This document shows positions 1-10,457 of a DNA stretch of 64,000 nt, one piece after another (position 1 is the stretch's first letter; each line of letters opens with the position of its first letter). The translations under genes were made by a program, and so were the position numbers. Source of the DNA: Streptomyces sp. H39-S7 (GTDB lineage: Bacteria > Actinomycetota > Actinomycetes > Streptomycetales > Streptomycetaceae); assembly GCF_027158205.1 (NCBI RefSeq), contig NZ_JAPVLU010000029.1, positions 1 to 64,000 on the forward strand, given 5' to 3'. The notes beneath the pieces were generated by a model, which worked only from the letters and a program-made list of their open reading frames with translations, was not told the origin of the DNA and ran no database searches.

Positions 1-402
1 GTTTTAAGTCTGGCGTTGACTTTTGGCACGCTGTTGAGTTCTCAAGGAACGGACGCTTCCTTTGGTGCCGTCTCCGGCGCCCTCCGGGCTTCCCTTCGTG
101 TTTCCGACTCTATCAGACGCTTTCGCGTCCGATTCCCAGTCAGCGGGACTCTTTCTGTTCTTCCTTTAGCGTTTCTGCCTTTCGGCTTTCCCGCTGCACC
201 CGACTTTAGCAGAAGCTTTCCGTCGGATTTCCCGCTCCCGTTTCGAGGACATGCGGATCCCATCGGAGAATTTCACTCGGATTGGATTTGCGATGTCTTC
301 GTCGCGAGGAACGAAGAAGCAAGGAGACTCCATCGAGCCGCCTCGAACATGTCTAGTTCGTGACAACCGTTCGAATCTACCTACCCTGTCCTCCCGTGTC
401 AA
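1..402 (-). promoter_or_regulatory. rRNA operon promoter and leader (16S gene off left edge)
   Basis: Read on the minus strand this is the typical Streptomyces rrn upstream region. It has a strong sigma-HrdB-type promoter, TTGACA (397-402) and TAGATT (374-379) with a 17-bp spacer. Two related promoter-like units follow, with TAAAGT (203-208) and TAGAGT (107-112), each preceded by GAAAGC and TCTG. Near the left edge the string CCTTGAGAACTCAA (about 35-50) resembles the actinobacterial boxA antitermination element, and the GCGTGCCAAAAGTCAACGCC string is familiar from Streptomyces pre-16S leaders. Transcription runs leftward, so 16S rRNA is predicted just outside the window. No protein gene is credible here. 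Confidence 0.85.
374..402 (-). promoter_or_regulatory. Strong rrn promoter (-35/-10)
   Basis: On the minus strand TTGACA (397-402) is followed after exactly 17 bp by TAGATT (374-379). This is the best vegetative promoter match in the window and is the distal promoter of the leftward rRNA operon. Confidence 0.75.
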
Positions 403-472
403 CGGGTTTCTGGGGCGAAGAGGAGACTAACAGGTCGGGGACGCCCAGTGCACATCCGGGTGGCCGGGGTGC

Positions 473-1480
473 TCAGGCGGCCGTCGGGAGGGTCGCGCTG
501 CGGTCCGCGGCCTCGAGGTCGCCCGTCTCACCGTTGAGGGCCGCGCGCCGGCCGACGCCGTAGACGTAGGCCAGGAACAGCAGTTCGGCGACGATGCCGA
601 TGGTGATGCGGGCCCAGGTCGGAAGGCCCGACGGCGTGACGAAGCCTTCGATGGCACCGGAGACGAAGAGGACCGCGGCCAGACCGATGGCCATGCCGAT
701 GGCGGCGCGCCCCTCTTCGGCCAGCGCCGTTCTGCGTGAGCGCGGTCCTGGGTCGATGACCGTCCAGCCCAGCCGCAGGCCGGTGCCCGCGGCGATGAAG
801 ACGGCGGTGAGCTCCAGGAGGCCGTGCGGGAGGATCAGGCCCAGGAAGGTGTCGAGGCGGCCCGCCGACCCCATCAGGCCGAGGCCGACGCCCAGGTTGA
901 GCACGTTCTGCCACAGCACCCAGAGAACCGGCAGCCCGAGGAACACCCCGAAGACCAGGCACACCGCCGCGGCCTGGGCGTTGTTCGTCCAGACCTGGGC
1001 GGCGAAGGACGCCGCCGGATGGCTGGAGTAGTACGTCTCGTACTGTCCGCCCGGCCGGGTCATCGAGCGGAGGTCCTCGGGGGCGCCGATGGCCGACTGC
1101 ACTTCCGGATGGGTGGCGATCCACCAGCCGACGGCGGCGGCGACCGCCGTCGACAGCAGCGCTGTGGGCACCCACCAGTGCCGTGACCGGTAGACGGCCG
1201 CGGGGAAGGCCCTGGTGAAGAAGCGGGCGACATCACGCCAGCTCGCCGTTCGCGCACCCGCGACCGCGCTGCGGGCACGGGCGACCAGGGTGGTCAGCCG
1301 GCCGACCAGCGCCGGGTCGGGGGAACTGGACTGCACAAGGGACAGATGGGTCGCCGTGCGCTGGTACAGGCCGACGAGCTCGTCGGCCTCCTCGCCGGTG
1401 AGCCGGCGACGGCGTCCCAGCAGCGCTTCGAGCCGGTCCCACTCGTGTCGGTGGGCGGCGGCGAAGACATCCAGGTCCAT
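473..1480 (-). CDS. SpoIIM-family (DUF95) integral membrane protein
   Basis: A 335-residue membrane protein of the stage II sporulation protein M family. The N-terminal ~110 residues are soluble and helical (MDLDVFAAAHRHEWDRLE). The rest carries about six hydrophobic segments, including a WWVPTALLSTAVAAAVGWW helix and a typical SpoIIM core with NNAQAAAVCLVFGVFLG and ILPHGLLELTAVFIAAG. The start chosen is ATG 1480, with AGGAG about 10 nt upstream; a longer frame exists but is rich in Arg/Pro and has no SD. It is divergent from an RDD membrane protein, a pairing often seen in actinobacteria. The role in the envelope is unknown; the SpoIIM name does not imply an engulfment function here. Confidence 0.85.
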   Translation of the reverse strand: MDLDVFAAAHRHEWDRLEALLGRRRRLTGEEADELVGLYQRTATHLSLVQSSSPDPALVGRLTTLVARARSAVAGARTASWRDVARFFTRAFPAAVYRSRHWWVPTALLSTAVAAAVGWWIATHPEVQSAIGAPEDLRSMTRPGGQYETYYSSHPAASFAAQVWTNNAQAAAVCLVFGVFLGLPVLWVLWQNVLNLGVGLGLMGSAGRLDTFLGLILPHGLLELTAVFIAAGTGLRLGWTVIDPGPRSRRTALAEEGRAAIGMAIGLAAVLFVSGAIEGFVTPSGLPTWARITIGIVAELLFLAYVYGVGRRAALNGETGDLEAADRSATLPTAA

Positions 1481-1665
1481 GGGCTGCTGCTCCTGGCGGA
1501 AGAAGGCCGGACGGTGGTGCCGGGCAGTTCGCCCGGACCGTAGGGAGACCACGTTTGTGGGAGGCCCCAGCTTTGCAGACCGGGCAGACTGTTCGGGCAG
1601 GGGTTCGGGCACGGGTTCGGACGGCGAGTACGTGCGCGTACGTGGGGGAAAAGAGGGGTTCGCGC

Positions 1666-2622
1666 GTGAGTGGACTGGTGACGGGCGAGGCGGTGGCGCT
1701 GGGGATGGACCCGGCCAAGCTGCCGAGCCGAGCGCTCGCGACGATGATCGACCTCGTCGTCTACTGGACGGGCTTCGTCGGGATCATGCTCGTCCTCGCC
1801 GCGGCGACCTCGTCGCTCGACGACGCCGCGGTGGCGGCGGTGTCGGTCGGCGCGCTGCTGCTCGTCCTGGTCGGCATACCGATAGCCGTCGAGACCCTCA
1901 CCCGCGGGCGGTCGCTGGGCAAGATGGCCTCCGGGCTGCGCGTGGTGCGCGACGACGGCGGGCCGATCCGCTTCCGGCACGCGCTGGTACGCGGTGCGGT
2001 GGGCGTCGTCGAGATCCAGCTGTCGCTGGGCGTCATCGCGTGCATCGCGTCCCTGGTGTCGGCGCGCGGTCGCCGGCTCGGGGACGTTTTCGGCGGAACC
2101 CTCGTCGTACGCGAACGCGTCCCTCGGCAGCACACGCAGCTGATGCCGCCCGCCCCGCCGTGGCTCGCGGCGCAGCTCGCCGGCGTGGACCTCTCGGGCG
2201 TGCCGGAAGGGCTGTGGCTCGCCGTGCGGCAGTACCTCTCCCGGATGTGGCAGCTGGATCCGCAGGTCGGCTGGTCGATGGCGGAGCGGCTGGCGACGGA
2301 TGTCGCCGCGTGCACGGGAGCGCGGCCGCCGCAGGGCACCCCGCCGGCGGCGTTCCTCGCCGCGGTGGTGGCCGAACGGCAGTCGCGGGACGCCCGGCGG
2401 CTGTTCGGCCCGGGAGGGCCGCCGGCCAGCCCCTTCGGGGGCGCACAGCCACCCGTCATGCCGGCACCCGTCACATTCGCACCCGTGCCCGCAGCGCCGT
2501 CACCGGTACCGCCGGCGACCTACACGCCGCCGCCGGTTCAGCCCGTGCAGCCGGTTCAGCCCGTGCAGCCCGTGCGGCCCGCCCCCGAACCGCCGCGCAC
2601 CGGCTTCGCTCCCCCGGCATAG
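1666..2622 (+). CDS. RDD-family membrane protein
   Basis: A 318-residue protein with an N-terminal RDD domain (LPSRALATMIDLVVYW near residue 20, then TRGRSLGKMASGLRVV and RRLGDVFGGTLVV), three membrane segments in the first ~150 residues, and a cytosolic tail. The last ~50 residues are Pro/Val/Gln-rich repeats (PVQPVQPVQ). The start chosen is GTG 1666, after AAGAGGGG. An in-frame ATG at 1555 is rejected because the extra residues have no family match and overlap the promoter region shared with the divergent SpoIIM gene. Substrate or function is unknown; some RDD proteins have been linked to ion transport, but nothing here proves that. Confidence 0.85.
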   Translation: MSGLVTGEAVALGMDPAKLPSRALATMIDLVVYWTGFVGIMLVLAAATSSLDDAAVAAVSVGALLLVLVGIPIAVETLTRGRSLGKMASGLRVVRDDGGPIRFRHALVRGAVGVVEIQLSLGVIACIASLVSARGRRLGDVFGGTLVVRERVPRQHTQLMPPAPPWLAAQLAGVDLSGVPEGLWLAVRQYLSRMWQLDPQVGWSMAERLATDVAACTGARPPQGTPPAAFLAAVVAERQSRDARRLFGPGGPPASPFGGAQPPVMPAPVTFAPVPAAPSPVPPATYTPPPVQPVQPVQPVQPVRPAPEPPRTGFAPPA

Positions 2623-2652
2623 CTCCGGGCCGGCCGAACGAGAACCGCCGCG

Positions 2653-3267
2653 TCAGGCGAACGTCGACGGGGGCGATTCGAGCTCTTCGAGTTCGATGCC
2701 CGGGGCGGACAGGACGACGTCGCCCGCGATGTGGACCTGGTGCTGCTCGCCGGTGTCGAGCTCGGTCACCTGGTACTCGTCCACAGGCAGCGGACCGCTG
2801 TCGGTGTCGTGTGTTGTCCTGTTGAGCAGGGTCCAGGACTGGTCGAGGGTGCGGGGCGCGAGCACGGGGGGTGCGAAGGCGACGAGGCGTACGCGGGTGG
2901 CGGGGGCGCCCGGTTGGAGTCGCAGCAGTCGTGCGGTGGCGATCAGAAAGGCGGGCGAGGTACCGGTGAAGGCGTGGGCGGGGGCGTTGCCCTCCTGCGC
3001 CTGCTCGCCCACGGGGTCGGTGCGGACCCAGGTGACGCCGTCGATGGCCGCGCCGCGGACCTGCCAGCTGGACGCGTTCAGTTCGAGGCGGATCGGGCGG
3101 CCGAGGTCGTCGATGGTGAGGTCGACGGAGCCGGAGTGGTCGCCCGACGGGGCGGTGAGCTGGGAGACGTAGCGCCAGCCGGAGGGGCCGGTGGCGCAGT
3201 GGAAGTGCTCGGCGCCGAGGGGGGTGTGGTCATGTGTGTCGTGGAACGAGTAACGGCCTCTGGGCAT
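2653..3267 (-). CDS. Conserved actinobacterial hypothetical protein
   Basis: A 204-residue soluble protein without signal peptide or membrane segment, starting MPRGRYSFHDTHDHTPLGAE. It is rich in beta-type sequence and aromatic residues (GWRYVSQL, GVTWVRTDP, RTLDQSWTLLNR). I do not recognise a named domain; I recall similar proteins next to ahcY in Streptomyces. It lies downstream of ahcY on the same strand, separated by a clear hairpin terminator, so it is probably transcribed independently or by read-through. Its stop is only 30 bp from the convergent RDD gene. Confidence 0.75.
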   Translation of the reverse strand: MPRGRYSFHDTHDHTPLGAEHFHCATGPSGWRYVSQLTAPSGDHSGSVDLTIDDLGRPIRLELNASSWQVRGAAIDGVTWVRTDPVGEQAQEGNAPAHAFTGTSPAFLIATARLLRLQPGAPATRVRLVAFAPPVLAPRTLDQSWTLLNRTTHDTDSGPLPVDEYQVTELDTGEQHQVHIAGDVVLSAPGIELEELESPPSTFA

Positions 3268-3289
3268 GGTGGGGTCCTTGGACGGCGAA

Positions 3290-3316
3290 GCCCCCGCCGA
3301 GGAGAACGGCGGGGGC
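3290..3316 (-). terminator. Hairpin terminator after ahcY
   Basis: Perfect 10-bp inverted repeat GCCCCCGCCG / CGGCGGGGGC with a 7-nt loop, about 40 bp downstream of the ahcY stop. Like most Streptomyces terminators it lacks a long U-tract. Confidence 0.7.
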
Positions 3317-3357
3317 GACGCTCAGTGGATCCGGTGTGTCCGGGTGTCCGCGGTGGA

Positions 3358-4809
<1,452 letters not shown>

Positions 4810-5201
4810 ACGGGCTGCTCCTCGCGTAATGCGTCGAGGTGGACGGGGAATTGACGCAGCCGCAGGCTGACGAGACAGCGCCCTAGAGCGGACACACCCG
4901 TCCCCTTGCAGCAGCGCATTCCGTCGGAGGCCCTCTCTCCCTCGCGCGGCGACCGCTTCCGCGGTGCCGCCCGACCGCCATCAGCAGCGACGTCTGGCTA
5001 CAGACGAACCTACACCGGACGGCCCCGCGACCCCCAACCTCGTACGGGTTTCGGCCAGTGGTGGCCGTCACGGGGAGTGGGCCGCCGGGATGCCGCTTCC
5101 GGGGCCGGTGGCGGTGCCGGCCCCCTTGAGGATCTTCGTCCCGGATGCGGAAGGGCCCGCGCACCGACCGGTGCGCGGGCCCTCCGACCTGCCGGAACGC
5201 C
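4810..5201. other. Intergenic region upstream of ahcY
   Basis: This 392-bp gap holds the terminator of the cation-efflux gene (5152-5183) and the untranslated leader of ahcY. I looked for the SAH riboswitch core and found only GCGCTGC without the flanking GAGGA and CAGGCUCGG elements, so no riboswitch is called. No coding sequence is credible. Confidence 0.5.
5152..5183 (-). terminator. Terminator after cation-efflux gene
   Basis: Perfect 15-bp inverted repeat AGGGCCCGCGCACCG / CGGTGCGCGGGCCCT separated by two bases (the real loop would be larger), 18 bp downstream of the stop at 5202. Confidence 0.75.
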
Positions 5202-6173
5202 TCAGTGGGGGTGCGGGTCGCCGCCCGGGGTCTGCAGCGGGTCGGGACCGGCCGCCGCGGCGGCGTCGCTGTAGATGTCGGGCTCGAGGTAGATGACGCG
5301 GGCGATCGGCACGGCCGTCCGGATCCGGGACTCGGCGGCGTCGATCGCGCGGGCGACCTCGGCGGCGGTGTCGTCGTGGTGGACGGCGATCTTCGCCGCG
5401 ACCAGCAGTTCCTCCGGGCCCAGGTGGAGGGTGCGCATGTGGATGACGCCGGTGACGGTGTCCCCGTCGACGATGGCCTCACGGATCATGGCCACCGATT
5501 CGGCGGTCGCGCCCTCACCGAGGAGCAGCGACTTGGTCTCGGCGGCGAGCACGAGGGCGATCACGATGAGCAGGATGCCGATGCAGAGGGTGCCGATGCC
5601 GTCCCAGACGCCGTCGCCGGTGGCCAGCGCGATGCCGACACCACCCAGGGCGAGGACGAGGCCGACGAGCGCGCCGAAGTCCTCCAGCAGGACGACGGGC
5701 AGCTCCGGGGCCTTGGCGCGGCGGATGAAGTCCGTCCAGGAGTGCTCGCCACGGGTCTGGTTGGACTCCTTGATCGCGGTGCGGAAGGAGAAGCTCTCCG
5801 CGATGATCGCGAAGACCAGGACGCCGACCGGCCAGTACCAGTGCTCGATCGCGTGCGGGTGCTTGATCTTCTCGTAGCCCTCGTAGAGCGCGAACATGCC
5901 ACCCACGCTGAACAGCACGATCGACACCAGGAAGGCGTAGATGTAGCGCTCGCGGCCGTAGCCGAAAGGGTGCTCCTCGTTCGCCTCGCGCTTGGCCTTC
6001 CTGCCCCCGACGAGGAGCAGCGCCTGGTTGCCCGAGTCGGCGAGGGAGTGCACGCCTTCGGCGAGCATGGACGACGATCCGCTGAACGCGAATGCCACGA
6101 ACTTCGCCACGGCGATGGCGAGGTTGGCGCTCAATGCGGCGACGATCGCCTTGGTTCCGCCTGACGCGCTCAT
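5202..6173 (-). CDS. Cation diffusion facilitator (CDF) family transporter
   Basis: A 323-residue inner-membrane divalent-cation/proton antiporter of the CDF family. The N-terminal half has the conserved GSSSMLAEGVHSLADSGNQALLL stretch with the membrane HxxxD metal site (residues ~30-45), followed by further membrane helices. The C-terminal ~80 residues form the cytosolic ferredoxin-like regulatory domain (GVIHMRTLHLGPEELLVAAKI) and a His-rich end GGDPHPH that may bind metal. ATG 6173 is chosen; an upstream GTG at 6218 would add 15 polar residues. Metal specificity cannot be read from the sequence. It lies 84 bp after manA in the same direction. Confidence 0.9.
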   Translation of the reverse strand: MSASGGTKAIVAALSANLAIAVAKFVAFAFSGSSSMLAEGVHSLADSGNQALLLVGGRKAKREANEEHPFGYGRERYIYAFLVSIVLFSVGGMFALYEGYEKIKHPHAIEHWYWPVGVLVFAIIAESFSFRTAIKESNQTRGEHSWTDFIRRAKAPELPVVLLEDFGALVGLVLALGGVGIALATGDGVWDGIGTLCIGILLIVIALVLAAETKSLLLGEGATAESVAMIREAIVDGDTVTGVIHMRTLHLGPEELLVAAKIAVHHDDTAAEVARAIDAAESRIRTAVPIARVIYLEPDIYSDAAAAAGPDPLQTPGGDPHPH

Positions 6174-6257
6174 AGGTGTTTGTTCGTCCCTTCGGTCCTC
6201 GGGTCCGGCCCCGGCCACTGGCCGGTCATTCTTGCAGGCTGCCCCGCGGACGGCGCG

Positions 6258-7478
6258 TCAGGCCACCACTGTGGCGCGGAAGACGGTGGCTCCCGGGGGA
6301 GCGTCCCCCGCCTGCGCGGACGTCAGCTCGACCTGTTCGCCCGCCGGGACGAACGCGGACTCGCCGGGGGCCAGCGTCAGCTCGCCCCGCGCGGAGCGCA
6401 GCCGTGCGGCGCCGTCGGTGCAGAGCAGGATCTGCGGGGTGCGGGCGTCGGGGGTGCGGGCCTCGCCGCCGGGGGCGAGGACGTAGCGGGAGAGCCGGAA
6501 CTCGTCGATGGGCGTCTCGTAGACCTCTTCGCCGTTCGAGGACGCCTCGGGACGCAGCACGCCCGGGTCGGTGGCCTCGAAGCGGACGACGCGCAGCAGT
6601 TCCGGCACGTCCACGTGCTTGGGGGTGAGGCCGCAGCGGAGCACGTTGTCGGAGTTGGCCATGATCTCGACGCCGAGGCCGTCGAGGTAGGCGTGCGGTA
6701 CGCCGGCGCCGAGGTCGAGGGCTTCGCCGGGCTGCAGCGTCACGGGGTTGAGGAGCATGGCCGCGATGACGCCCGGGTCGCCGGGGAAGCTGTGGGCCGT
6801 CGCGGCGTAGGCGGCGAAGTCCGCCGCGTGCGGTCCGTCCTGTCCGGCGAGCCGGGCGGCGGACCGGGCCGCCTCCTCGACCGTCTGCGCCATCGCGTCG
6901 CGGTCGGCGGTCAGCACGGCGGCGAGGACCTCGCGCAGCGCGCCGGTCTCTGGCTGGGCGCGCAGGATGTCGACGTACGGCTTGAGCGAGTCCACGCCGA
7001 GGGCTTCAAGGAGGTCGGCGGCCTCGGAGGGGTGCCGGAAGCCGCACAGCCCGTCGAAGGGGGTGAGCGCGACGAGGGCCTCGGGCTTGTGGTTCGCGTC
7101 CTTGTAGTTGCGGTGCGGGGCGTCGACGGGGATGCCGCGCACCTCCTCGTCCGCGAAACCCGCACGGGCCTGTGCGAGGTCGGGGTGGACCTGGACCGAC
7201 AGGGGGGCGCCGGCCGCGAGGATCTTGAACAGGAACGGCAGCCGGGGGCCGAAGCGCCGTACGGCCGGTTCGCCGAGTTCCGCGGCCGGATCGGCGTCGA
7301 TCGCCTCGTTGAGCGGGACGGGCCCCGCGCCCCGGTCGATCCGGGAGGGCGCTCCCGGGTGCGCGCCCATCCACAGTTCGGCCTGCGGCTCGCCGGTGGG
7401 GGCGGTGCCGAGCAGTTCGGGGATGGCGGTGGTAGAGCCCCAGGCGTAGGGACGCACGGTGTTGGTCAGGCGGTCCAT
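6258..7478 (-). CDS. manA: Mannose-6-phosphate isomerase, class I
   Basis: Interconverts fructose-6-phosphate and mannose-6-phosphate, feeding GDP-mannose synthesis. It has 406 residues, with zinc ligands of the class I cupin enzyme at Gln96 and His98 (SVQVHPD), Glu133 (NHKPEALVAL) and His262 (GVPHAYLDG). The N-terminal RPYAWGS and the KYGDANHKPE-like stretch are typical. Only 4 nt separate it from the upstream SIS gene, so it is translationally linked to the SIS-Trm112-manB block. Confidence 0.95.
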   Translation of the reverse strand: MDRLTNTVRPYAWGSTTAIPELLGTAPTGEPQAELWMGAHPGAPSRIDRGAGPVPLNEAIDADPAAELGEPAVRRFGPRLPFLFKILAAGAPLSVQVHPDLAQARAGFADEEVRGIPVDAPHRNYKDANHKPEALVALTPFDGLCGFRHPSEAADLLEALGVDSLKPYVDILRAQPETGALREVLAAVLTADRDAMAQTVEEAARSAARLAGQDGPHAADFAAYAATAHSFPGDPGVIAAMLLNPVTLQPGEALDLGAGVPHAYLDGLGVEIMANSDNVLRCGLTPKHVDVPELLRVVRFEATDPGVLRPEASSNGEEVYETPIDEFRLSRYVLAPGGEARTPDARTPQILLCTDGAARLRSARGELTLAPGESAFVPAGEQVELTSAQAGDAPPGATVFRATVVA

Positions 7479-7482
7479 GGCG

Positions 7483-8619
7483 TCATGATCTTTCGGCAGA
7501 GGCCACGGCGAGGTAGACCGAGGCGAAGTCCGTCAGGGCGAGCAGCTCGGCGGTGGTCTCCAGGACGCCGCCGTCGGCCGCGGCGATCTCACTGAGTGGT
7601 GTGTCGTGCGCGTAGGCCAGCTCACGGGCGGCGGGCGCGGACACGGCCTGCCGGCCGGCGGCCTCCCGCAGCAGGACGACGCGCAGCCGCAGCGCCTGCG
7701 GGCCCTCGACGCGGTCCCGGAAGAAATCGTCGGGGTCGTCGCCGGACGAGAGGGTCCCGCCGAGCAGGGGACCGTGGGTCGCGAGCGCTTCGGGCAGCTC
7801 GGCGGCGAGGGCGGGGCGGCCGGTCCTGGTGGCGAGCACGGCCGCGAAGCGGCGGGCGGCCGGGGCCACGGTCGGCCCGGTGCTCCACAGCAGCGGCAGG
7901 GCGTCGGCCAGTTCGGTGGCCAGCGTCTTGGCGGGGTTGTTGTACGTCGCGATGGCCGGTCCGCAGCGCGCGGCGACCTCGTCGAGCCGGTCGGCGACAG
8001 CCTGCACCTCGGTCGGCGGGGCGGCGAACAGCCCGATGCGGTCGGCGAGCGTGAGCAGCGGGGTGAGCAGCGCCCACAGCGCGCCCAGGTCCTCGGCGGG
8101 AGCGCCCGACGGTCCCACGGGAAGCGGGGACGCGGGCCCGGCGTACGGGATCGTCATGCCGCGCGCCTGTTCCAGCGCCTCGGCGAGGGGCGACTTCGCG
8201 GGGGCCACGGCGGCGACGGTGCAGCCACGCCGGTAGGCCTGCTCGACGAGGTCGACGAGGCCGGCCTCCCGGCCGCTCGCGGTGGTGAGCAGCACCAGGT
8301 CGAGCGGACCGGTCCAGCCGGGGAGCGTCCACCGCGGTTCGTACGGGGTCGGTCCGGCCGCCCGCAGCGGTATGACGGGGCAGCTGCCCGCACCGAGCGC
8401 GCCGAGCACGTCGGCCACGGTGGCGGCCTCGGGCCCGGCGCCGGCGACGAGCACGGTGCGCGGCCGGCCGTCGGGGCGCAGGTCCTGGACGCCCGCCTCC
8501 TGCGTGAGCCGCGCCGCGGTCCGCACGCGGGCGCCCGCGGCGGCCGCGCCGAGCAGCAGCCCCCGGGTGTCGGCACGGGCGAGGGCGTGGGGGTCGTCAA
8601 GCAGCGACTCGTCGAGCAT
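7483..8619 (-). CDS. SIS-domain protein, phosphoglucose/phosphomannose isomerase-like
   Basis: A 378-residue cytosolic sugar-phosphate isomerase-like protein, starting MLDESLLDDPHALARAD. ATG 8619 has GGAGG 5 nt upstream. The N-terminal SIS half contains LVAGAGPEAATVADVLGALG. The C-terminal part resembles the bifunctional phosphoglucose/phosphomannose isomerase C-domain (LYAHDTPL-like AYAHDTPLSEIAA and LTDFASVYLAVA). The M. tuberculosis counterpart Rv3256c lies in the same place between manA and manB. Activity of this subfamily is unproven; its fixed position in the mannose block suggests a role in hexose-phosphate balance. Confidence 0.85.
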   Translation of the reverse strand: MLDESLLDDPHALARADTRGLLLGAAAAGARVRTAARLTQEAGVQDLRPDGRPRTVLVAGAGPEAATVADVLGALGAGSCPVIPLRAAGPTPYEPRWTLPGWTGPLDLVLLTTASGREAGLVDLVEQAYRRGCTVAAVAPAKSPLAEALEQARGMTIPYAGPASPLPVGPSGAPAEDLGALWALLTPLLTLADRIGLFAAPPTEVQAVADRLDEVAARCGPAIATYNNPAKTLATELADALPLLWSTGPTVAPAARRFAAVLATRTGRPALAAELPEALATHGPLLGGTLSSGDDPDDFFRDRVEGPQALRLRVVLLREAAGRQAVSAPAARELAYAHDTPLSEIAAADGGVLETTAELLALTDFASVYLAVASAERS

Positions 8620-8646
8620 CGGGACCTCCGGGTCCTGGTCCGTCAC

Positions 8647-8667
8647 CCCGGGCACGTCCTGCCCGGG
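8647..8667 (-). repeat. Hairpin between Trm112-like and SIS genes
   Basis: 8-bp inverted repeat CCCGGGCA / TGCCCGGG with a 5-nt loop in the 96-bp spacer. It may attenuate read-through within the operon. Confidence 0.35.
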
Positions 8668-8715
8668 AGGTCACGGGTCCCCGTCCCGGGGGCCCGCTCA
8701 GGCCGTGCCGACCGG

Positions 8716-8895
8716 TCAGGCGGGGCGGCGGGCCTCGTCGATGAGCAGGACGGGGATGTCGTCGCGTACCGGGTAGGCGAGGCCGCAGCTGTCCGAGGTG
8801 CACACGAGTTCGTTCGCTTCGGTGTCCTCGCGGAGCGGGGCGTGGCACGCCGGGCAGGCGAGGATCTCCAGGAGGCTGGCTTCGACGAGCGACAT
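8716..8895 (-). CDS. Trm112-family zinc-ribbon protein
   Basis: A 59-residue protein, short enough to be missed by length cut-offs: it starts [17 protein letters not shown] and ends LIDEARRPA. Four cysteines, C14, C17, C32 and C37, form a zinc ribbon, and the [11 protein letters not shown] segment is the Trm112/YcaR hallmark. In eukaryotes and archaea Trm112 activates methyltransferases; bacterial partners are mostly unknown. It lies 121 bp after manB and 96 bp before the SIS gene on the same strand, a position I recall as conserved in Streptomyces. Confidence 0.9.
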   Translation of the reverse strand: MSLVEASLLEILACPACHAPLREDTEANELVCTSDSCGLAYPVRDDIPVLLIDEARRPA

Positions 8896-9016
8896 GGGGT
8901 GAGTCCTTCGGACGGTGTGGTTCGGACGGTGGTTCTCGACAGCCGCGTCTGGTGCCGAGGTGGCGGCATACGGCGTGATCAGCCTAGCTGTACTGACCCG
9001 TGAGGTCGGGGCCGCG

Positions 9017-10375
9017 TCAGGCCCGGATGACGGCGAGGGCCTCGTCGCGGACGCGGGTGACGGTGGCCGCGTCGCGGGCCTCCACGTTGAGGCGGAGCAG
9101 GGGCTCGGTGTTGGAGGCGCGGACGTTGAACCACCAGTCGGCCGTGGTGACCGTGAGGCCGTCGAGTTCGTCGAGTTCGACGCCCGGCCGGCTCTCGTAC
9201 GCGGCGCGGATCGCGGCCACCCGGCCCGCCTGGTCGGCGACGGTGCTGTTGATCTCGCCGGAGGCGGCGTAGCGGTCGTACTCGGCGACCAGCTCGGACA
9301 GGGTGCCGTCCTGGGCGCCGAGTGCGGCCAGCACGTGCAGGGCGGCGAGCATGCCGGTGTCAGCGTTCCAGAACTCGCGGAAGTAGTAGTGCGCGGAGTG
9401 CTCGCCGCCGAAGATCGCGCCGGTGCGGGCCATCTCCTGCTTGATGAAGGAGTGGCCGACGCGGGTGCGCACCGCCTTGCCGCCGTGCTCCGCGACGACC
9501 TCCGGCACCGACCAGGACGTGATCAGGTTGTGGATGATCGTGCCGCCGGGGTGCTTGGCCAGCTCACGGGCGGCGACCAGGGCGGTGATCGCCGAGGGCG
9601 ACACCGGCTCGCCGCGCTCGTCGACCGCGAAGCAGCGGTCGGCGTCGCCGTCGAAGGCCAGCCCCAGGTCGGCACCGGTCTCCAGGACCTTCGCCTGCAG
9701 GTCGACCAGGTTCTTCGGGTCGAGCGGGTTGGCCTCGTGGTTGGGGAACGTGCCGTCCAGCTCGAAGTAGAGCGGTACCAGTTCCAGCGGCAGCCCCTCG
9801 AAGACGGTGGGGACGGTGTGGCCGCCCATCCCGTTGCCCGCGTCCACCACGACCTTCAGGCGGCGGATGCCGCCGAGGTCGACCAGGCCCCGCAGGTAGC
9901 CGGCGTAGTCGGCCAGCACGTCCCTCTGGGTGATCACTCCGGCGGTGGCGGCGGGCTCCGGCGCGCCCTGCTCGCTCCACTGCTGGGCCAGCGCCCGGAT
10001 GTCGGCCAGGCCGGTGTCCTGGCCCACGGGGGCCGCGCCCTTGTGGCACATCTTGATGCCGTTGTACTGCGCGGGGTTGTGGCTGGCGGTGAACATCGCG
10101 CCGGGCAGGTCCAGTTGCCCGCTGGCGAAGTACAGCTCGTCCGTCGAGCACAGGCCGATCTCGGTGACGGACGCGCCGCGCGCGGCCGCCCCGCGTGCGA
10201 AGGCGCGGGACAGTCCGGGCGAGGAGGGGCGCATGTCGTGGCCGACGACGATCGCGTCGGCCGCGGTGACGGTGACGAAGGCCGCGCCGAACAGCTCGGC
10301 GATCGACTCGTCCCACTGGTCGGGGACCACGCCGCGGATGTCGTAGGCCTTGACGATCTGCGACAAGTCGGACAC
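9017..10375 (-). CDS. manB: Phosphomannomutase/phosphoglucomutase
   Basis: Converts mannose-6-phosphate to mannose-1-phosphate, the precursor of GDP-mannose. It has 452 residues of the alpha-D-phosphohexomutase family. The phosphoserine loop is TASHNP with Ser98; the Mg site is FDGDADR with Asp242, Asp244 and Asp246; the sugar loop is [10 protein letters not shown]; and the C-terminal phosphate-binding segment is [14 protein letters not shown]. The start is GTG 10375 with AGGGG upstream. It lies 82 bp after the DUF3499 gene, so all five genes from 10.8 to 6.3 kb may be one leftward transcript. Confidence 0.95.
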   Translation of the reverse strand: MSDLSQIVKAYDIRGVVPDQWDESIAELFGAAFVTVTAADAIVVGHDMRPSSPGLSRAFARGAAARGASVTEIGLCSTDELYFASGQLDLPGAMFTASHNPAQYNGIKMCHKGAAPVGQDTGLADIRALAQQWSEQGAPEPAATAGVITQRDVLADYAGYLRGLVDLGGIRRLKVVVDAGNGMGGHTVPTVFEGLPLELVPLYFELDGTFPNHEANPLDPKNLVDLQAKVLETGADLGLAFDGDADRCFAVDERGEPVSPSAITALVAARELAKHPGGTIIHNLITSWSVPEVVAEHGGKAVRTRVGHSFIKQEMARTGAIFGGEHSAHYYFREFWNADTGMLAALHVLAALGAQDGTLSELVAEYDRYAASGEINSTVADQAGRVAAIRAAYESRPGVELDELDGLTVTTADWWFNVRASNTEPLLRLNVEARDAATVTRVRDEALAVIRA

Positions 10376-10457
10376 AGCACACCCCTGTTGGACAGCGCCG
10401 GACAGTGGCGCGCGGAAAACTCCCGCTCAACCTACCCCGGCGGGGTGATCGGTCCGG

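Noticed and set aside
4810-4930. Possible SAH riboswitch upstream of ahcY
   Set aside because: Only the GCGCTGC heptamer is present; the flanking GAGGA and CAGGCUCGG strands that form the conserved core are missing.
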